NCBI GenBank assembly: GCA_041581635.1
Contig: JBFICW010000001.1
Span: forward strand, 1 to 64,000
DNA: 64,000 nt
Reading direction: 5' to 3'
Source of the DNA: Porticoccus sp041581635
GTDB lineage: Bacteria > Pseudomonadota > Gammaproteobacteria > Pseudomonadales > Porticoccaceae
Both the position numbers and the translations under genes were made by a program. Shown in pieces: positions 24,911 through 34,230 of the stretch. Under the pieces are notes generated by a model, which was not told where the DNA came from, searched no databases, and saw only the letters and a program-made list of their open reading frames with translations. Numbering within the stretch: position 1 is the first letter of the stretch; each line of letters opens with the position of its first letter.

Positions 24911-25964
24911 TGTTTGTTACCTGAGTTGAGCCGGATTGCTGGCGGGACCAGGCCCGCTTAACTTGTTGCAAAAATTTAGTATTCCAGGAATTATAAATCT
25001 GGCCGCTATCTCTCCAGTAGAGTACAAATTCTGGTACCAGGTGTTCTGCAAAGGAACGATGGATATTTGCCAGGTTCAGCACTTCATACAATTCTTCGCT
25101 GGGCTGCCAGTCAGCGGGTAGAGCACGTGGCTCTGAGTCATGCTCCATCGTCGTGGTGAAACGAGCCCACTGTCTTTTTACATGCATGATGAAGCGGCTA
25201 TTCCATGTGTTGGATGCATCACCTCGTTCCATCCAGTACAAAATAAACTCAGGAATGGCATCCTCTACAAAATTGCCATTAATGCCTGCCTGACGAGTAA
25301 GGATTTCCATGGCGTCTCGAGAGGGCTGCCAGTCATTGCTCATGGAGGACTGTTGGCCGCGTTTTGCCGTTTCAGTTTGTTGCTCGCGCCAAAGCCTGAG
25401 TACATGTTTTATAAATTTTGACCCCCAGCTAAATTGGGGCTCGTTACGCTCTGTCCAGTAAGTAATAAATTCGGGTAACTGGGCAGAGATAAATTCAGCG
25501 GGAATATTGTATTGAGCCAGCTGGCGAATGACTTCGGATTCCGGTTCCCAGTCAGGCACTAGGCGCTTGGCACCCTGTTTCTGCTGGGGAGGTAATTGAG
25601 CGTGTGGTGCTTGGAGGCTCTTTTGTGGCTGCCCTTGAGCTGCGGGGATGTTGTCCTGCGTTATCAGTTCATTGAAGGCAAAGCGTAGCTCGTGGCTTTT
25701 GCTGAACGGCGCCGAAGCAAGCAACAGAACACCCTTGTCTCGTAGGTTTGTGACAATGCGTTGAATGTCCTCAGTTCCCCAAAAAGGGGTAATTTTTTGA
25801 AGCTGATGCCAGTTTGTGGCCAGCCACTGATAGCCATTGTTTGGCTCTGGTTCTCCGTGACACATCAATTCATTCAACGCTTGAAGGAGTACAGCTTCTT
25901 CCAGACCAATCGTGGCCGCCAGGGAGGGCGATATAACTAAGGGCTTTTCAGGAATCAGTGACAT
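24819..25964 (-). CDS. protein with winged-helix-like N-domain and three tandem DnaT-type domains
   Basis: A 381-residue protein. Residues 1-105 resemble the winged-helix N-domain of phage replication initiators (YQWLATNWHQLQKITPFWG, then a helix and GVLLLAS). Three copies of a DnaT-type single-strand-binding module follow at about 137-193, 210-267 and 284-341. Each begins DW.PS/ES, has (I/V/L)PEF..YW in the middle and ends SW.(S/T)KF..(H/Q)V.R.W. The linkers are Gln/Ser-rich. E. coli DnaT has one such C-terminal module and works with DnaC in primosome assembly. Here the partner gene downstream is P-like, which gives a dnaT-loader pair. The three-module architecture is seen directly; the role is inferred. 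Confidence 0.75.
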   Translation of the reverse strand: MSLIPEKPLVISPSLAATIGLEEAVLLQALNELMCHGEPEPNNGYQWLATNWHQLQKITPFWGTEDIQRIVTNLRDKGVLLLASAPFSKSHELRFAFNELITQDNIPAAQGQPQKSLQAPHAQLPPQQKQGAKRLVPDWEPESEVIRQLAQYNIPAEFISAQLPEFITYWTERNEPQFSWGSKFIKHVLRLWREQQTETAKRGQQSSMSNDWQPSRDAMEILTRQAGINGNFVEDAIPEFILYWMERGDASNTWNSRFIMHVKRQWARFTTTMEHDSEPRALPADWQPSEELYEVLNLANIHRSFAEHLVPEFVLYWRDSGQIYNSWNTKFLQQVKRAWSRQQSGSTQVTNNGQQQRTHRSNSTRSSNLIDELSDRSWAST

Positions 25965-26088
25965 ATGGCCACTTTATCAGAAACGGCTTCCCAAGTTTAA
26001 GAAAAGCTTGTGATGAAATGTTGTTATCTATTATAAAAAAGCCTCGGTAAAATGAGCCAAATAATAAAAACCAAAGAATCTAAAGCTC

Positions 26089-28158
26089 ATGTGGAAATGG
26101 ATATGTAACCCACTTCAAGGTGGTTTCTTCCCGAAAAACTATACGGTGACCTATTTAATACTGCTGCTGATGTTGTTTTCAGAGACCGTATGTGCCGGTA
26201 GTGAAATAACCGAAGAAGACTTTCTCTCAGATATTCCTGTCGTAATAGCAGCGACGCGGTTGCCACAATCAGTTATTGATACACCTGTATCCATGACGGT
26301 CATTGACCGAAAAATGATTGAAGCATCCGGTTTTGTCGAGATCCCTGATTTGTTTCGTTTGGTGCCCGGTTTTCAGGTAGGGCTAAGTTGGAGGGATCAC
26401 CATACTGCGGTGACTTATCATGGCCAGTCAGACGGTTTGTCTCGACGAATGCAGGTGCTGATTGATGGCCGTGTGGCGGTGGGTTCGTTGTTTGGCATTG
26501 TTGATTGGGACAGGTTGGGAATTGTTCTTGATGATATTGATCGTATAGAGGTCGTCAGGGGGTCTGCAGGTGTTGCCTATGGGTCTAATGCGTTTGTCGG
26601 TGCTATTAACATTGTCACTAAGGAGCCCTACGCCAATCCTGGTTGGAGGGCGAGTGCAATAACTGGTAGTCAAGATACAAGTATTGTGTCGACACAATAC
26701 TCTCACATCGGTGAACGATTTGATTATATTGCATCGGCCAGCTACTTCCATACGGATGGATTTGATGATGTAAATGATGAGTCCACGGCGCGCTCGGGCA
26801 GGTTGAAAGGGCGTTTTCAGCCTACCTCCCATACAGCCCTGGATTTTCAGCTTGGCTACTCCAAGGGGCCTTGGGGGCGGGGAGGGATAGGCGTATCCAT
26901 TGATCCAGTTGGGAGTAAAGAGCCCACTGAGCAGTATGGTAATTTCAGGCTGACGCAGTCTGGTACACCGGGAAATGAGTGGTATGTTCAACTTGGCCTC
27001 AGCTCTAGTGAGGAAGAAGATAAATTTAATGCGGGATATCTTTCGGATATTTTGGGTGTGCCCTCAGCTCAGATTCCCATCATTGTCCCAGGCCAACAAG
27101 ATCAGGAAATTATAGGCAGTGCATTCGACTTTACTTCAAACCGCTTCGATTTTGAATTCCAGAAAACGAATTTGCTCGGTGGTAAACACCGTACTTTATG
27201 GGGGCTGGGATATCGTAGAGATACTGTGGACGGTCGCGCGGTTATACGCTCGAATGATCGTGAGTCGATGGAGACCTATCGAGCCTACGGCAATTTGGAA
27301 TACCGATTAGCCGATAACATGCTAATGAACCTAGGCCTGTCTTACGAAGATAATAATTTTGTACAAGGTAAGGTTTCTTCGCGGCTGGGGGTCAATGTGA
27401 CGCTGGCTAAAGGCCATGTATTCAAAGTGGCTGCTGCTGAAAGTTGGCGTCAACCTTATCTGGCAGAGCACCTGCATGATGTGTCCATTCGCCTTAATGA
27501 TGGGTCAGTTCTAGAGCAGGTCCAAATTTCTTTGGAAAAACTTGAACCTGAACGCTTGCGTAGTTTTGAGATCGGGTATGTCGGTTATTGGTTGGACCGA
27601 GCGCTTTTAACAGAGGTGAAGCTGTTTAGAGAAGAGTTTGAGCGAGAATTGGAGTTTGTTGCAGATCCTTTTTACCCAGAAGTAATTTCACTCTTCAATC
27701 CTGGTACTATTCTCGATACGAATGGTGGGGCCACAGACGTAATGGGCATTGAAACTGGTGCGAGTTGGGAGTTCTCTCACCAATCTAGGTTGTGGGTGTC
27801 ATACGCTTATGCCGAGGTAGACCAGCACTGCCAGGAGCTTGCTTTTCGGTGTGCGCATGAGAATGATGCTACTCCGCGCCATACAGCGAGCGTATTAATG
27901 TCGCATGGTTTTGGCCGCGACTGGGAAGCAAGTCTTGGTTATTATTATCTGGACGAAATGGCCTGGACCTTCTGGGGTGGAGATAGAGAATCCTATGGCC
28001 GTGTGGACATGCGCATAGCAAAAAGTTTCAATTTAAATGGAGCAGGCCTGAAATTAGAATTGATCGGCCAAAATCTTGGTGGTGATTACAATGAATTCAA
28101 CCAGAACAATGTGTTTGAGACGCGAACCTTTGTTCGGGCTACCCTTCAATTTCATTGA
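26089..28158 (+). CDS. TonB-dependent outer membrane receptor
   Basis: A 689-residue receptor. A hydrophobic signal segment lies at about residues 19-36 after an unusually long N-region (MWKWICNPLQGGFFPKNY), so the true start may be a later codon. A TonB-box-like stretch IPVVIAATR is followed by the plug domain (DTPVSMTVIDRKMIEASGF, QVLIDGRVAVG, IDRIEVVRGSAGVAYGSNAFVGAI) and a 22-strand-type barrel ending in LQFH. A cysteine pair (DQHCQELAFRC) may brace an outer loop. It resembles the siderophore/colicin receptor group. No riboswitch or Fur-like box was recognised upstream, so the ligand is unknown. Confidence 0.88.
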   Translation: MWKWICNPLQGGFFPKNYTVTYLILLLMLFSETVCAGSEITEEDFLSDIPVVIAATRLPQSVIDTPVSMTVIDRKMIEASGFVEIPDLFRLVPGFQVGLSWRDHHTAVTYHGQSDGLSRRMQVLIDGRVAVGSLFGIVDWDRLGIVLDDIDRIEVVRGSAGVAYGSNAFVGAINIVTKEPYANPGWRASAITGSQDTSIVSTQYSHIGERFDYIASASYFHTDGFDDVNDESTARSGRLKGRFQPTSHTALDFQLGYSKGPWGRGGIGVSIDPVGSKEPTEQYGNFRLTQSGTPGNEWYVQLGLSSSEEEDKFNAGYLSDILGVPSAQIPIIVPGQQDQEIIGSAFDFTSNRFDFEFQKTNLLGGKHRTLWGLGYRRDTVDGRAVIRSNDRESMETYRAYGNLEYRLADNMLMNLGLSYEDNNFVQGKVSSRLGVNVTLAKGHVFKVAAAESWRQPYLAEHLHDVSIRLNDGSVLEQVQISLEKLEPERLRSFEIGYVGYWLDRALLTEVKLFREEFERELEFVADPFYPEVISLFNPGTILDTNGGATDVMGIETGASWEFSHQSRLWVSYAYAEVDQHCQELAFRCAHENDATPRHTASVLMSHGFGRDWEASLGYYYLDEMAWTFWGGDRESYGRVDMRIAKSFNLNGAGLKLELIGQNLGGDYNEFNQNNVFETRTFVRATLQFH

Positions 28159-28268
28159 ATATGTCTAAACTGTTTTGCTTAGTATCCCATTAATCTCTCC
28201 CGCTCTATTGCTCTCTTTCTTAAACAAGTTGGCATGGTAGACTTCGGCCTAACTTGAGGGGGCAATCT

Positions 28269-29639
28269 GTGGCCAAAAAGAAAACGACCGCGTATGTTTG
28301 CAACGATTGCGGTGCCGATTACACCAAATGGCAGGGTCAGTGTAATGAGTGCAGCGCTTGGAATACGCTTGCGGAGCTGCGGTTAGGCTCTTCTAGTACA
28401 CCAGTGATTCGTCGTAATGCGGGGTTTGCCGGCGCTGCTGACGGAGCGGTGAGTACACTGGCGGACATTGCGCTGGCTGAAATCCCGCGGATAACCACTG
28501 GTGCCAAAGAGTTGGATTTGGTTTTGGGCGGTGGGATGGTGCCTGGCTCTTGTATCTTGGTGGGGGGTGAGCCTGGTGCAGGGAAAAGCACACTCTTGTT
28601 GCAAACCCTATGCGAGTTAGCTAAAAACCAAACGGCGCTGTATGCCACTGGTGAAGAATCCCCCCAGCAGGTGGCCATGCGTGCCAAGCGTCTTGGGTTG
28701 CCGACTGACCAACTTCAAATCATGGCGGAGACTTCTGTCGAGGTCATCTGTGCCACCGCCGAACAATTACAACCAAAAATTCTGGTGGTGGACTCAATTC
28801 AGGTTATGCATCTGGACGATGTGACTTCAGCTCCTGGCAGTGTGTCTCAGGTGCGGGAAAGTGCCGCCATGTTGGTTCGCTATGCCAAGCAGACTCATAC
28901 CGTATTGTTATTGGTGGGGCACGTGACCAAGGATGGCAGCCTTGCCGGGCCTAAGGTTCTGGAGCACATGATTGATTGTTCGCTGATGCTGGAAGGATCC
29001 AGCGATAGTCATTTTCGTACCCTGCGTAGCAACAAAAACCGTTTTGGTGCGGTTAATGAGCTGGGGGTCTTTGCCATGACGGACAGAGGGCTTCGCGAAG
29101 TGGCGAACCCATCGGCGATTTTTCTCCAGCGGGGTGATGAGGTCGCTTCGGGTAGTGTCGTGATGGTTGTATGGGAGGGGACGAGGCCTCTCTTGGTCGA
29201 GTTGCAGGCTTTGGTTGATGATAGCCATTTAGGTAATCCACGCCGCGTTACCGTGGGTCTCGAGCACAATCGATTGGCCATGCTTTTGGCCGTGCTGCAT
29301 CGTCACGGAGGCATTATGGTGGGTGACCAGGATGTCTTTGTAAACGTAGTAGGTGGTGTCAAAGTACTCGAAACAAGTGCCGATTTGGCCTTAATCCTTG
29401 CTGTGATTTCCAGCTTTCGTGACCACCCGCTCCCAAGAGACTTGATGGTGTTTGGTGAGGTGGGTTTGTCCGGGGAAATTCGTCCGGTACAGAATGGCCA
29501 AGAGCGACTTCGCGAAGCGGCAAAACATGGTTTCAAACGAGCTATCGTCCCCCAGGGCAACGCCCCGCGTCAGCCCATCGACGGGATGGAAATTATTCCG
29601 GTGCGAAAAGTAACGGATGCGCTTCAGGCCTTGGATTAG
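28269..29639 (+). CDS. radA: DNA repair protein RadA (Sms)
   Basis: A DnaB-like helicase that promotes branch migration in recombination. GTG 28269 is the likely start, with GAGGGGG upstream, giving 456 residues beginning (M)AKKKTTAYVC. The C4 zinc finger is C11-x2-C14-x10-C25-x2-C28. The RecA-like core has Walker A GGEPGAGKSTLL and the RadA-specific KNRFGAVNELG motif. The C-terminal Lon-protease-like domain (from about residue 280) shows DLALILAVISS and FGEVGLSGEIRPV. All hallmark regions are present. It ends 99 nt before the riboswitch region. Confidence 0.97.
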   Translation: MAKKKTTAYVCNDCGADYTKWQGQCNECSAWNTLAELRLGSSSTPVIRRNAGFAGAADGAVSTLADIALAEIPRITTGAKELDLVLGGGMVPGSCILVGGEPGAGKSTLLLQTLCELAKNQTALYATGEESPQQVAMRAKRLGLPTDQLQIMAETSVEVICATAEQLQPKILVVDSIQVMHLDDVTSAPGSVSQVRESAAMLVRYAKQTHTVLLLVGHVTKDGSLAGPKVLEHMIDCSLMLEGSSDSHFRTLRSNKNRFGAVNELGVFAMTDRGLREVANPSAIFLQRGDEVASGSVVMVVWEGTRPLLVELQALVDDSHLGNPRRVTVGLEHNRLAMLLAVLHRHGGIMVGDQDVFVNVVGGVKVLETSADLALILAVISSFRDHPLPRDLMVFGEVGLSGEIRPVQNGQERLREAAKHGFKRAIVPQGNAPRQPIDGMEIIPVRKVTDALQALD

Positions 29640-30167
29640 CCAGTATTCTTAGTGACGGATTTATTTTCTTCTGCTCAGTCGTTTCATCTTGTCTTGTTGA
29701 CATTAACCCATACTGGGCGTAACTTTCACCGCCTTGCTTATGCAATAGGTTCTCAACTCGCACATCTGCGAGTTGGGTGAAACGGGAAATCGGTGCGTTG
29801 ATCCTCTTATCAAGGTCAATTATCCCGGTACTGCCCCCGCAACGGTAATTGAGTGAGTCTGCTTTCAGCAAACTCAAGCGCTAAATCACACAGCCACTGT
29901 GTTTCGATGAACATGGGAAGGCGATTTGGCAGGGAAACCGCTCATAAGTCCGGAGACCGGCCTATAGCTATGCAGACGAACCGCGGGGTGCGGTTGTGTT
30001 GGTATTGGCTTTTGGTCTTTTGAGTTTCGCTGTTTTCATTTCGATAGATTTGCTTCGAATGTTTTAACTCAGTCGCTTTAACTCTTCAGTAGCCTCATCT
30101 TCACAGATGTTTCTCCGTGGATTTTTTAATCCAGATTCGCTCGGGGTCGAGCGCATGAGGAGATACT
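29640..30167 (+). other. 528-nt gap between radA and btuB, holding the cobalamin riboswitch leader
   Basis: The stretch holds no credible gene. It carries the leader of btuB: a cobalamin riboswitch aptamer at about 29738-29990, then an A/T-rich linker and two hairpins directly upstream of the btuB ribosome-binding site (TGGATT/AATCCA at 30118-30133, and CGCTCG/CGAGCG at 30138-30153). The promoter is presumably between 29640 and 29735; I could not fix it. Confidence 0.8.
29738..29990 (+). promoter_or_regulatory. cobalamin (AdoCbl) riboswitch
   Basis: The conserved elements occur in the right order: AATAGGTTCTC near 29744-29754, GGGTGAAACGGGAAATCGGTG at 29775-29794 region, CTGCCCCCGCAACGGTAA at 29831-29848, CCACTGT at 29894, ATGGGAAGGCG at 29913-29923, and the B12 box AAGTCCGGAGACCGGCCT at 29945-29962, which matches the consensus rAGYCMGgAgaCCkGCcd at every position. 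It lies upstream of btuB and probably represses it when adenosylcobalamin is plentiful. The hairpin at 30138-30153, 3 nt before the GAGGAG ribosome-binding site, is a plausible expression platform. Confidence 0.96.
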
Positions 30168-31958
30168 GTGAAATTCCGTTTTATTTTTCCTGCCTTTGTT
30201 ACCGCTATTCTATCCATTCCCGTTGTTGCTGAAGACCGCATGCAAGAGGTTGTTACTACAGCAACCCGTACAGTACAGCCGATTACTGAAACACTTGCGC
30301 CCGTTACGTTAATTACAGCTGCAGATATTCAGCGTCTTCAGCCTGAAGATATGTTTGATGTGCTTCGTCGTGCCCCCGGTATTAACATGCGCCGCAATGG
30401 TGGGATTGGCGCTACTACCAGCCTGTTTTTGCGAGGAGCAAGCACAAATCAAACGTTGGTTTTGGTTGACGGGGTCAGAATCAGTAGTGCGACCAGTGGA
30501 ACCACTGCGTTGGAGCACCTGGATCCAGAACAAATAGAACGTATCGAAGTGGTTAGAGGGTCTCATTCCAGTCTGTATGGGGCAGATGCTATTGGTGGTG
30601 TGATCCAAATTTTCACCAAACGTGGGCAAGAAGGCTTCCATCCAGAAGTGAAATTGTCTGCCGGCACAAATGCCTTGCAGGAGTATCAGGCGAGCCTGAC
30701 TGGCGGCAGCGATAAATTACAGTATCGTGTTTCAAGTAACCACCTGCAAACCGATGGTTTCGATCGTCGTGATGATGGCGATGATGATGCCTATCGAAAT
30801 ACATCCTCATCCGCTTTTTTGAGTTGGGAAATTAGTAATCAAGTGAGCACTGAATTTTCTTATCAGTTAAGTCGCGGTGAATCAGAGTTTGATGGAGCAG
30901 GTCTTCCCTTTACCAAATTCCGTGTTGAGTCACTCAGCAATAAAACAATGTTTGATTTCACAGAAAACCTAAAAGTCACCGCTACCGTTGCGCGTTCAAC
31001 AGATCTTAGTGATAGCCGTAATGATGTGTCTGGGTTGGGGTTTGGTGCGATTAAAACGCGGCGTGATAGTTATGGTCTGCAATCTGACTATCAGCTAGGG
31101 GAAAGTCAGACAATCACTCTGGGTGCAGAAACCTACAATGATCGTGTCAGTGGCAATACCGCTTATGTGGAGAGCAGTCGTAAGAACAGAGCTTTTTATG
31201 GGCAGTATCAATTGAGTTGGGGGCAATTTGATTTTCTTGCAGGCTGGCGTAAGGACGATAATGAGCATTTTGAAACCGCTAATACGCGAAACCTCTCTTT
31301 GGGGTATGCGATCAATGACAATATTAAAGCTATTTATAGTTACAGCACCGGTTTTAAAGCCCCATCGTTTAATGACCTGTATTTCCCCGGATTTGGTAAT
31401 CCAAGTCTAACTGCCGAACGGTCCAAAAGTAGAGAGTTAACGCTTAAAGGTAATTGGGATGCGGGGAGCCTGGAGTTATCTTTCTTCCGAACCCGTTTCA
31501 AAGATCTGATCGAATTTGCCTTTGACCCGATGGTTGGTTTTCTCCCCTTTAATGTAGGAGAAGCACGGATAAAAGGTTTTGATGTGGTTGCTGCTACTGA
31601 ATTGGGTGGGTATGCCATTAATAGCAGTTATACCTGGATGGATGCGGATGATACCTCTGGCGCGCAGGACAGCTTGTTGCGTCGCCGAGCTCGTCGGTTG
31701 TTGAAGCTTGATATAGATAAGTACTTTGGGCAATTCAGTGCAGGGATTTCCCTTGGTGCACAAAGTGAATCACCAGAGAGCAGCTCAACGGAGTTGCCTG
31801 GTTTTGCCACAGTAGATTTACGTATGGGTTATAAAGTGGATGAAAATCTGACGTTAAGATTAAAAGTCAGCAATGCTCTGGATAAAGAGTACCAAACAAT
31901 CAATACCTATGATGAAGATGGCGTCAATGCAGTATTTTCTGCAACCTATAGCCTCTAA
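30168..31958 (+). CDS. btuB: TonB-dependent vitamin B12 receptor BtuB
   Basis: Imports cobalamin and related corrinoids across the outer membrane with TonB energy. GTG 30168 is the start, with GAGGAG 5 nt upstream. The 596-residue protein has a signal peptide of 21 residues (ending IPVVA), a TonB box QEVVTTAT at 26-33, a plug domain (RRAPGINMRRNGGIGATTSLFLRG split across two blocks, LVLVDGVRI, IERIEVVRGSHSSLYGADAIGGVIQI) and a 22-strand-type barrel. Length and plug are close to E. coli BtuB (614). The riboswitch in its leader is the strongest evidence for the ligand. Confidence 0.96.
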   Translation: MKFRFIFPAFVTAILSIPVVAEDRMQEVVTTATRTVQPITETLAPVTLITAADIQRLQPEDMFDVLRRAPGINMRRNGGIGATTSLFLRGASTNQTLVLVDGVRISSATSGTTALEHLDPEQIERIEVVRGSHSSLYGADAIGGVIQIFTKRGQEGFHPEVKLSAGTNALQEYQASLTGGSDKLQYRVSSNHLQTDGFDRRDDGDDDAYRNTSSSAFLSWEISNQVSTEFSYQLSRGESEFDGAGLPFTKFRVESLSNKTMFDFTENLKVTATVARSTDLSDSRNDVSGLGFGAIKTRRDSYGLQSDYQLGESQTITLGAETYNDRVSGNTAYVESSRKNRAFYGQYQLSWGQFDFLAGWRKDDNEHFETANTRNLSLGYAINDNIKAIYSYSTGFKAPSFNDLYFPGFGNPSLTAERSKSRELTLKGNWDAGSLELSFFRTRFKDLIEFAFDPMVGFLPFNVGEARIKGFDVVAATELGGYAINSSYTWMDADDTSGAQDSLLRRRARRLLKLDIDKYFGQFSAGISLGAQSESPESSSTELPGFATVDLRMGYKVDENLTLRLKVSNALDKEYQTINTYDEDGVNAVFSATYSL

Positions 31959-32016
31959 ATACGTTGGGTGATATATAAAAAAGCCCTTTCCATAATGTTG
32001 ACGGCGGGAGTATACG

Positions 32017-32652
32017 ATGACCACGAACAATTCCAATAGTGAAAGCGCTAGCGAAACGGCAGCCGAGCGCCACAAACGCAAAATGCAGAAACAAAAGGAA
32101 AAAGTGGATGAGCATATTGCTGCTGCCACCGATGAGCGAGGTGTCCTGATTCTGTTGACGGGCGATGGCAAGGGCAAGAGTAGTTCTGCTTTTGGTATGG
32201 TCATGCGGGCCTTAGGTTATGACTACAAAGTGGGTGTGGTGCAGTTTATTAAGGGGCAGCAACTGTCTGGTGAAGAGATGTATCTGAGGGATCAGTGTCC
32301 CCAAGTGGACTTCTATCAGATGGGTACCGGTTTTACCTGGAATACTCAGGATCGTGATGCTGATATTGCCGCAGCGGAAAAAACCTGGGCGGTGGTTGAA
32401 CCTATGTTGCGGGATGAGAGTTATCACCTGGTTGTTCTGGATGAGCTCACTTATATGCTCAGTTACAAATACCTTGACGAGGCTATGGTGTTGGAAGCAT
32501 TGGCTAATCGACCAGTGAATCAAAGCGTGGTGGTGACTGGTCGGGGTGGTGGTTCTGCTATCAGAGAACTGGCCGACACCGTGTCTGAAATCAAAGAAAT
32601 CAAGCATGCCTATAAAGCGGGCGTAAAAGCCCGTAAAGGCGTGGATTTTTAG
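32017..32652 (+). CDS. cobO: corrinoid adenosyltransferase CobO/BtuR
   Basis: Adds the 5'-deoxyadenosyl group from ATP to cob(I)alamin or cob(I)yrinic acid diamide. The 211-residue protein has the CobA/CobO P-loop GDGKGKSS (49-56) and the family motifs VGVVQFIKGQ and VVLDELTYMLSYKYLD. The first 30 residues form a charged helix (AERHKRKMQKQKEKVDEHI) usual for this class. It is 58 nt after btuB and 9 nt before cobQ, so it may be transcribed from the riboswitch-controlled promoter or from one of its own. Confidence 0.95.
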   Translation: MTTNNSNSESASETAAERHKRKMQKQKEKVDEHIAAATDERGVLILLTGDGKGKSSSAFGMVMRALGYDYKVGVVQFIKGQQLSGEEMYLRDQCPQVDFYQMGTGFTWNTQDRDADIAAAEKTWAVVEPMLRDESYHLVVLDELTYMLSYKYLDEAMVLEALANRPVNQSVVVTGRGGGSAIRELADTVSEIKEIKHAYKAGVKARKGVDF

Positions 32653-32661
32653 AGCTAACCC

Positions 32662-34230
32662 ATGTCGCCTTATAGCCCGTCAAATAGCCCGGCCTTTACC
32701 CTGATGGTTCAGGGTACAACCTCCGATGCAGGAAAAAGTATTTTGGTGGCAGGGTTGTGTCGAGTGTTGGCTCGAAAGGGTATTCGCGTCGCACCGTTTA
32801 AACCACAGAATATGGCGCTGAACAGTGCTGTGACCAAAGAGGGTGGAGAGATAGGTCGTGCCCAGGCATTGCAGGCGCAGGCCTGTTTTCTCGAACCCCA
32901 TACGGATATGAACCCGATACTGCTAAAGCCCTCCAGTGATACCGGTGCCCAGGTGATTGTTCACGGCAAGGCGCTGTGTAACATGGATGCGCGTCACTAT
33001 CACGACTATAAAGCCGTTGCCCGGGATGCGGTGCTGGAATCACATCAGCGTCTCTCAAATCAGTACCAGGCCGTGATTGTTGAGGGGGCTGGAAGTCCTG
33101 CAGAAATTAATCTGCGCGACAATGATATTGCCAATATGGGATTTGCCGAGGCGGTGGATTGCCCGGTCATTCTGATAGCCGATATCGACCGCGGCGGTGT
33201 ATTTGCCCACCTTGTGGGTACCCTTGAGCTGTTGTCAAAAACCGAACAGCAGCGGGTGGTTGGCTTTGTGATCAACCGTTTTCGCGGCGATATTGCCCTG
33301 TTGCAACCGGGCCTGGATTGGTTAGAGAAAAGGACGAACAAGCCTGTATTGGGTGTGATCCCTTATCTGCATGGTCTGCATTTGGATGCAGAAGATGCTG
33401 TTGATGCAGTACAGACGATTGCAGATCAAAGTGATGTTATAAAAGTGGTGGTTCCAGTATTCCCTCGGATTAGCAACCATACAGATTTTGATGCTCTGCG
33501 CTTACATCCTCAAGTAGACCTTAGTTATGTAGGGCCAGACCAGCAGATCCCCCCCGCTGATTTAATTATTCTTCCTGGCAGCAAGAGCGTACCCCATGAC
33601 CTTCAGTGGTTGCGTGATCAAGGTTGGGAAGACGTGATTCAAAAGCACCTGCGCTATGGCGGCAAACTACTGGGTATCTGTGGTGGTTATCAGATGTTGG
33701 GTAAGAGCGTGAATGATCCTTTCGGTGTTGAGGGCAATGTTGGTTTATCGACAGGGCTGGGCTTGCTGGATATAGACACTGAACTGGCCGAGGACAAGCA
33801 ACTACGCCAAGTCAAAGGGATGTTGGTCTTCGATCTCGCGATCGGTGAACCAACGATTCAGGGTTATGAAATTCACTGCGGTGTAACCACTGGCCCGGGC
33901 CTTAACCGATCAGTGGTTCAGCTGAATGATGGTAGATATGACGGTGCTATTTCTGGCGATGGACAGGTGATGGGTTCTTACCTTCATGGTTTGTTTGAGC
34001 ACCCGGAAAGTTGTTCCGCGTTGTTGACCTGGGCTGGGTTGGAAGCACCAGAGTTACTGGATCAGGCCGCCATTCGTGAGCAGCAGCTGGACAGGTTGGC
34101 TGAGACACTGGAGCAGTGTCTTGACTTCGCTGCTTTGGATTTAGCTGCTTTGAACGGCGCTGGATTATTCGATGGAAAAAGGTTTTTTGAGTTTGATAAT
34201 AAAAAGGAAGAAGAGAAACAATGTTATTGA
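32662..34230 (+). CDS. cobQ: cobyric acid synthase CobQ/CbiP
   Basis: Amidates positions b, d, e and g of adenosylcobyrinic acid a,c-diamide using glutamine and ATP. The 522 residues contain the N-terminal dethiobiotin-synthetase-like ATPase (MVQGTTSDAGKSILVAGLCR, then FKPQNMALNS) and a C-terminal class I glutamine amidotransferase with nucleophile C340 in LLGICGGYQMLG and a late histidine in SYLHGLFEHPE. Its 3' end overlaps the following BtuM-like gene by 10 nt. A corrinoid that has only two amides can be completed with this enzyme. Confidence 0.96.
   Translation: MSPYSPSNSPAFTLMVQGTTSDAGKSILVAGLCRVLARKGIRVAPFKPQNMALNSAVTKEGGEIGRAQALQAQACFLEPHTDMNPILLKPSSDTGAQVIVHGKALCNMDARHYHDYKAVARDAVLESHQRLSNQYQAVIVEGAGSPAEINLRDNDIANMGFAEAVDCPVILIADIDRGGVFAHLVGTLELLSKTEQQRVVGFVINRFRGDIALLQPGLDWLEKRTNKPVLGVIPYLHGLHLDAEDAVDAVQTIADQSDVIKVVVPVFPRISNHTDFDALRLHPQVDLSYVGPDQQIPPADLIILPGSKSVPHDLQWLRDQGWEDVIQKHLRYGGKLLGICGGYQMLGKSVNDPFGVEGNVGLSTGLGLLDIDTELAEDKQLRQVKGMLVFDLAIGEPTIQGYEIHCGVTTGPGLNRSVVQLNDGRYDGAISGDGQVMGSYLHGLFEHPESCSALLTWAGLEAPELLDQAAIREQQLDRLAETLEQCLDFAALDLAALNGAGLFDGKRFFEFDNKKEEEKQCY

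Noticed and set aside
24245..25964. Prophage remnant around the DnaT/P-like genes
   Set aside because: There is no integrase, repressor, structural gene, tRNA or direct repeat nearby; the flanking genes are typical chromosomal genes and base composition does not change.
26428..26991. A 187-codon minus-strand open frame inside the TonB receptor gene
   Set aside because: It is antisense to conserved plug and barrel coding sequence, with no ribosome-binding site or recognisable family.
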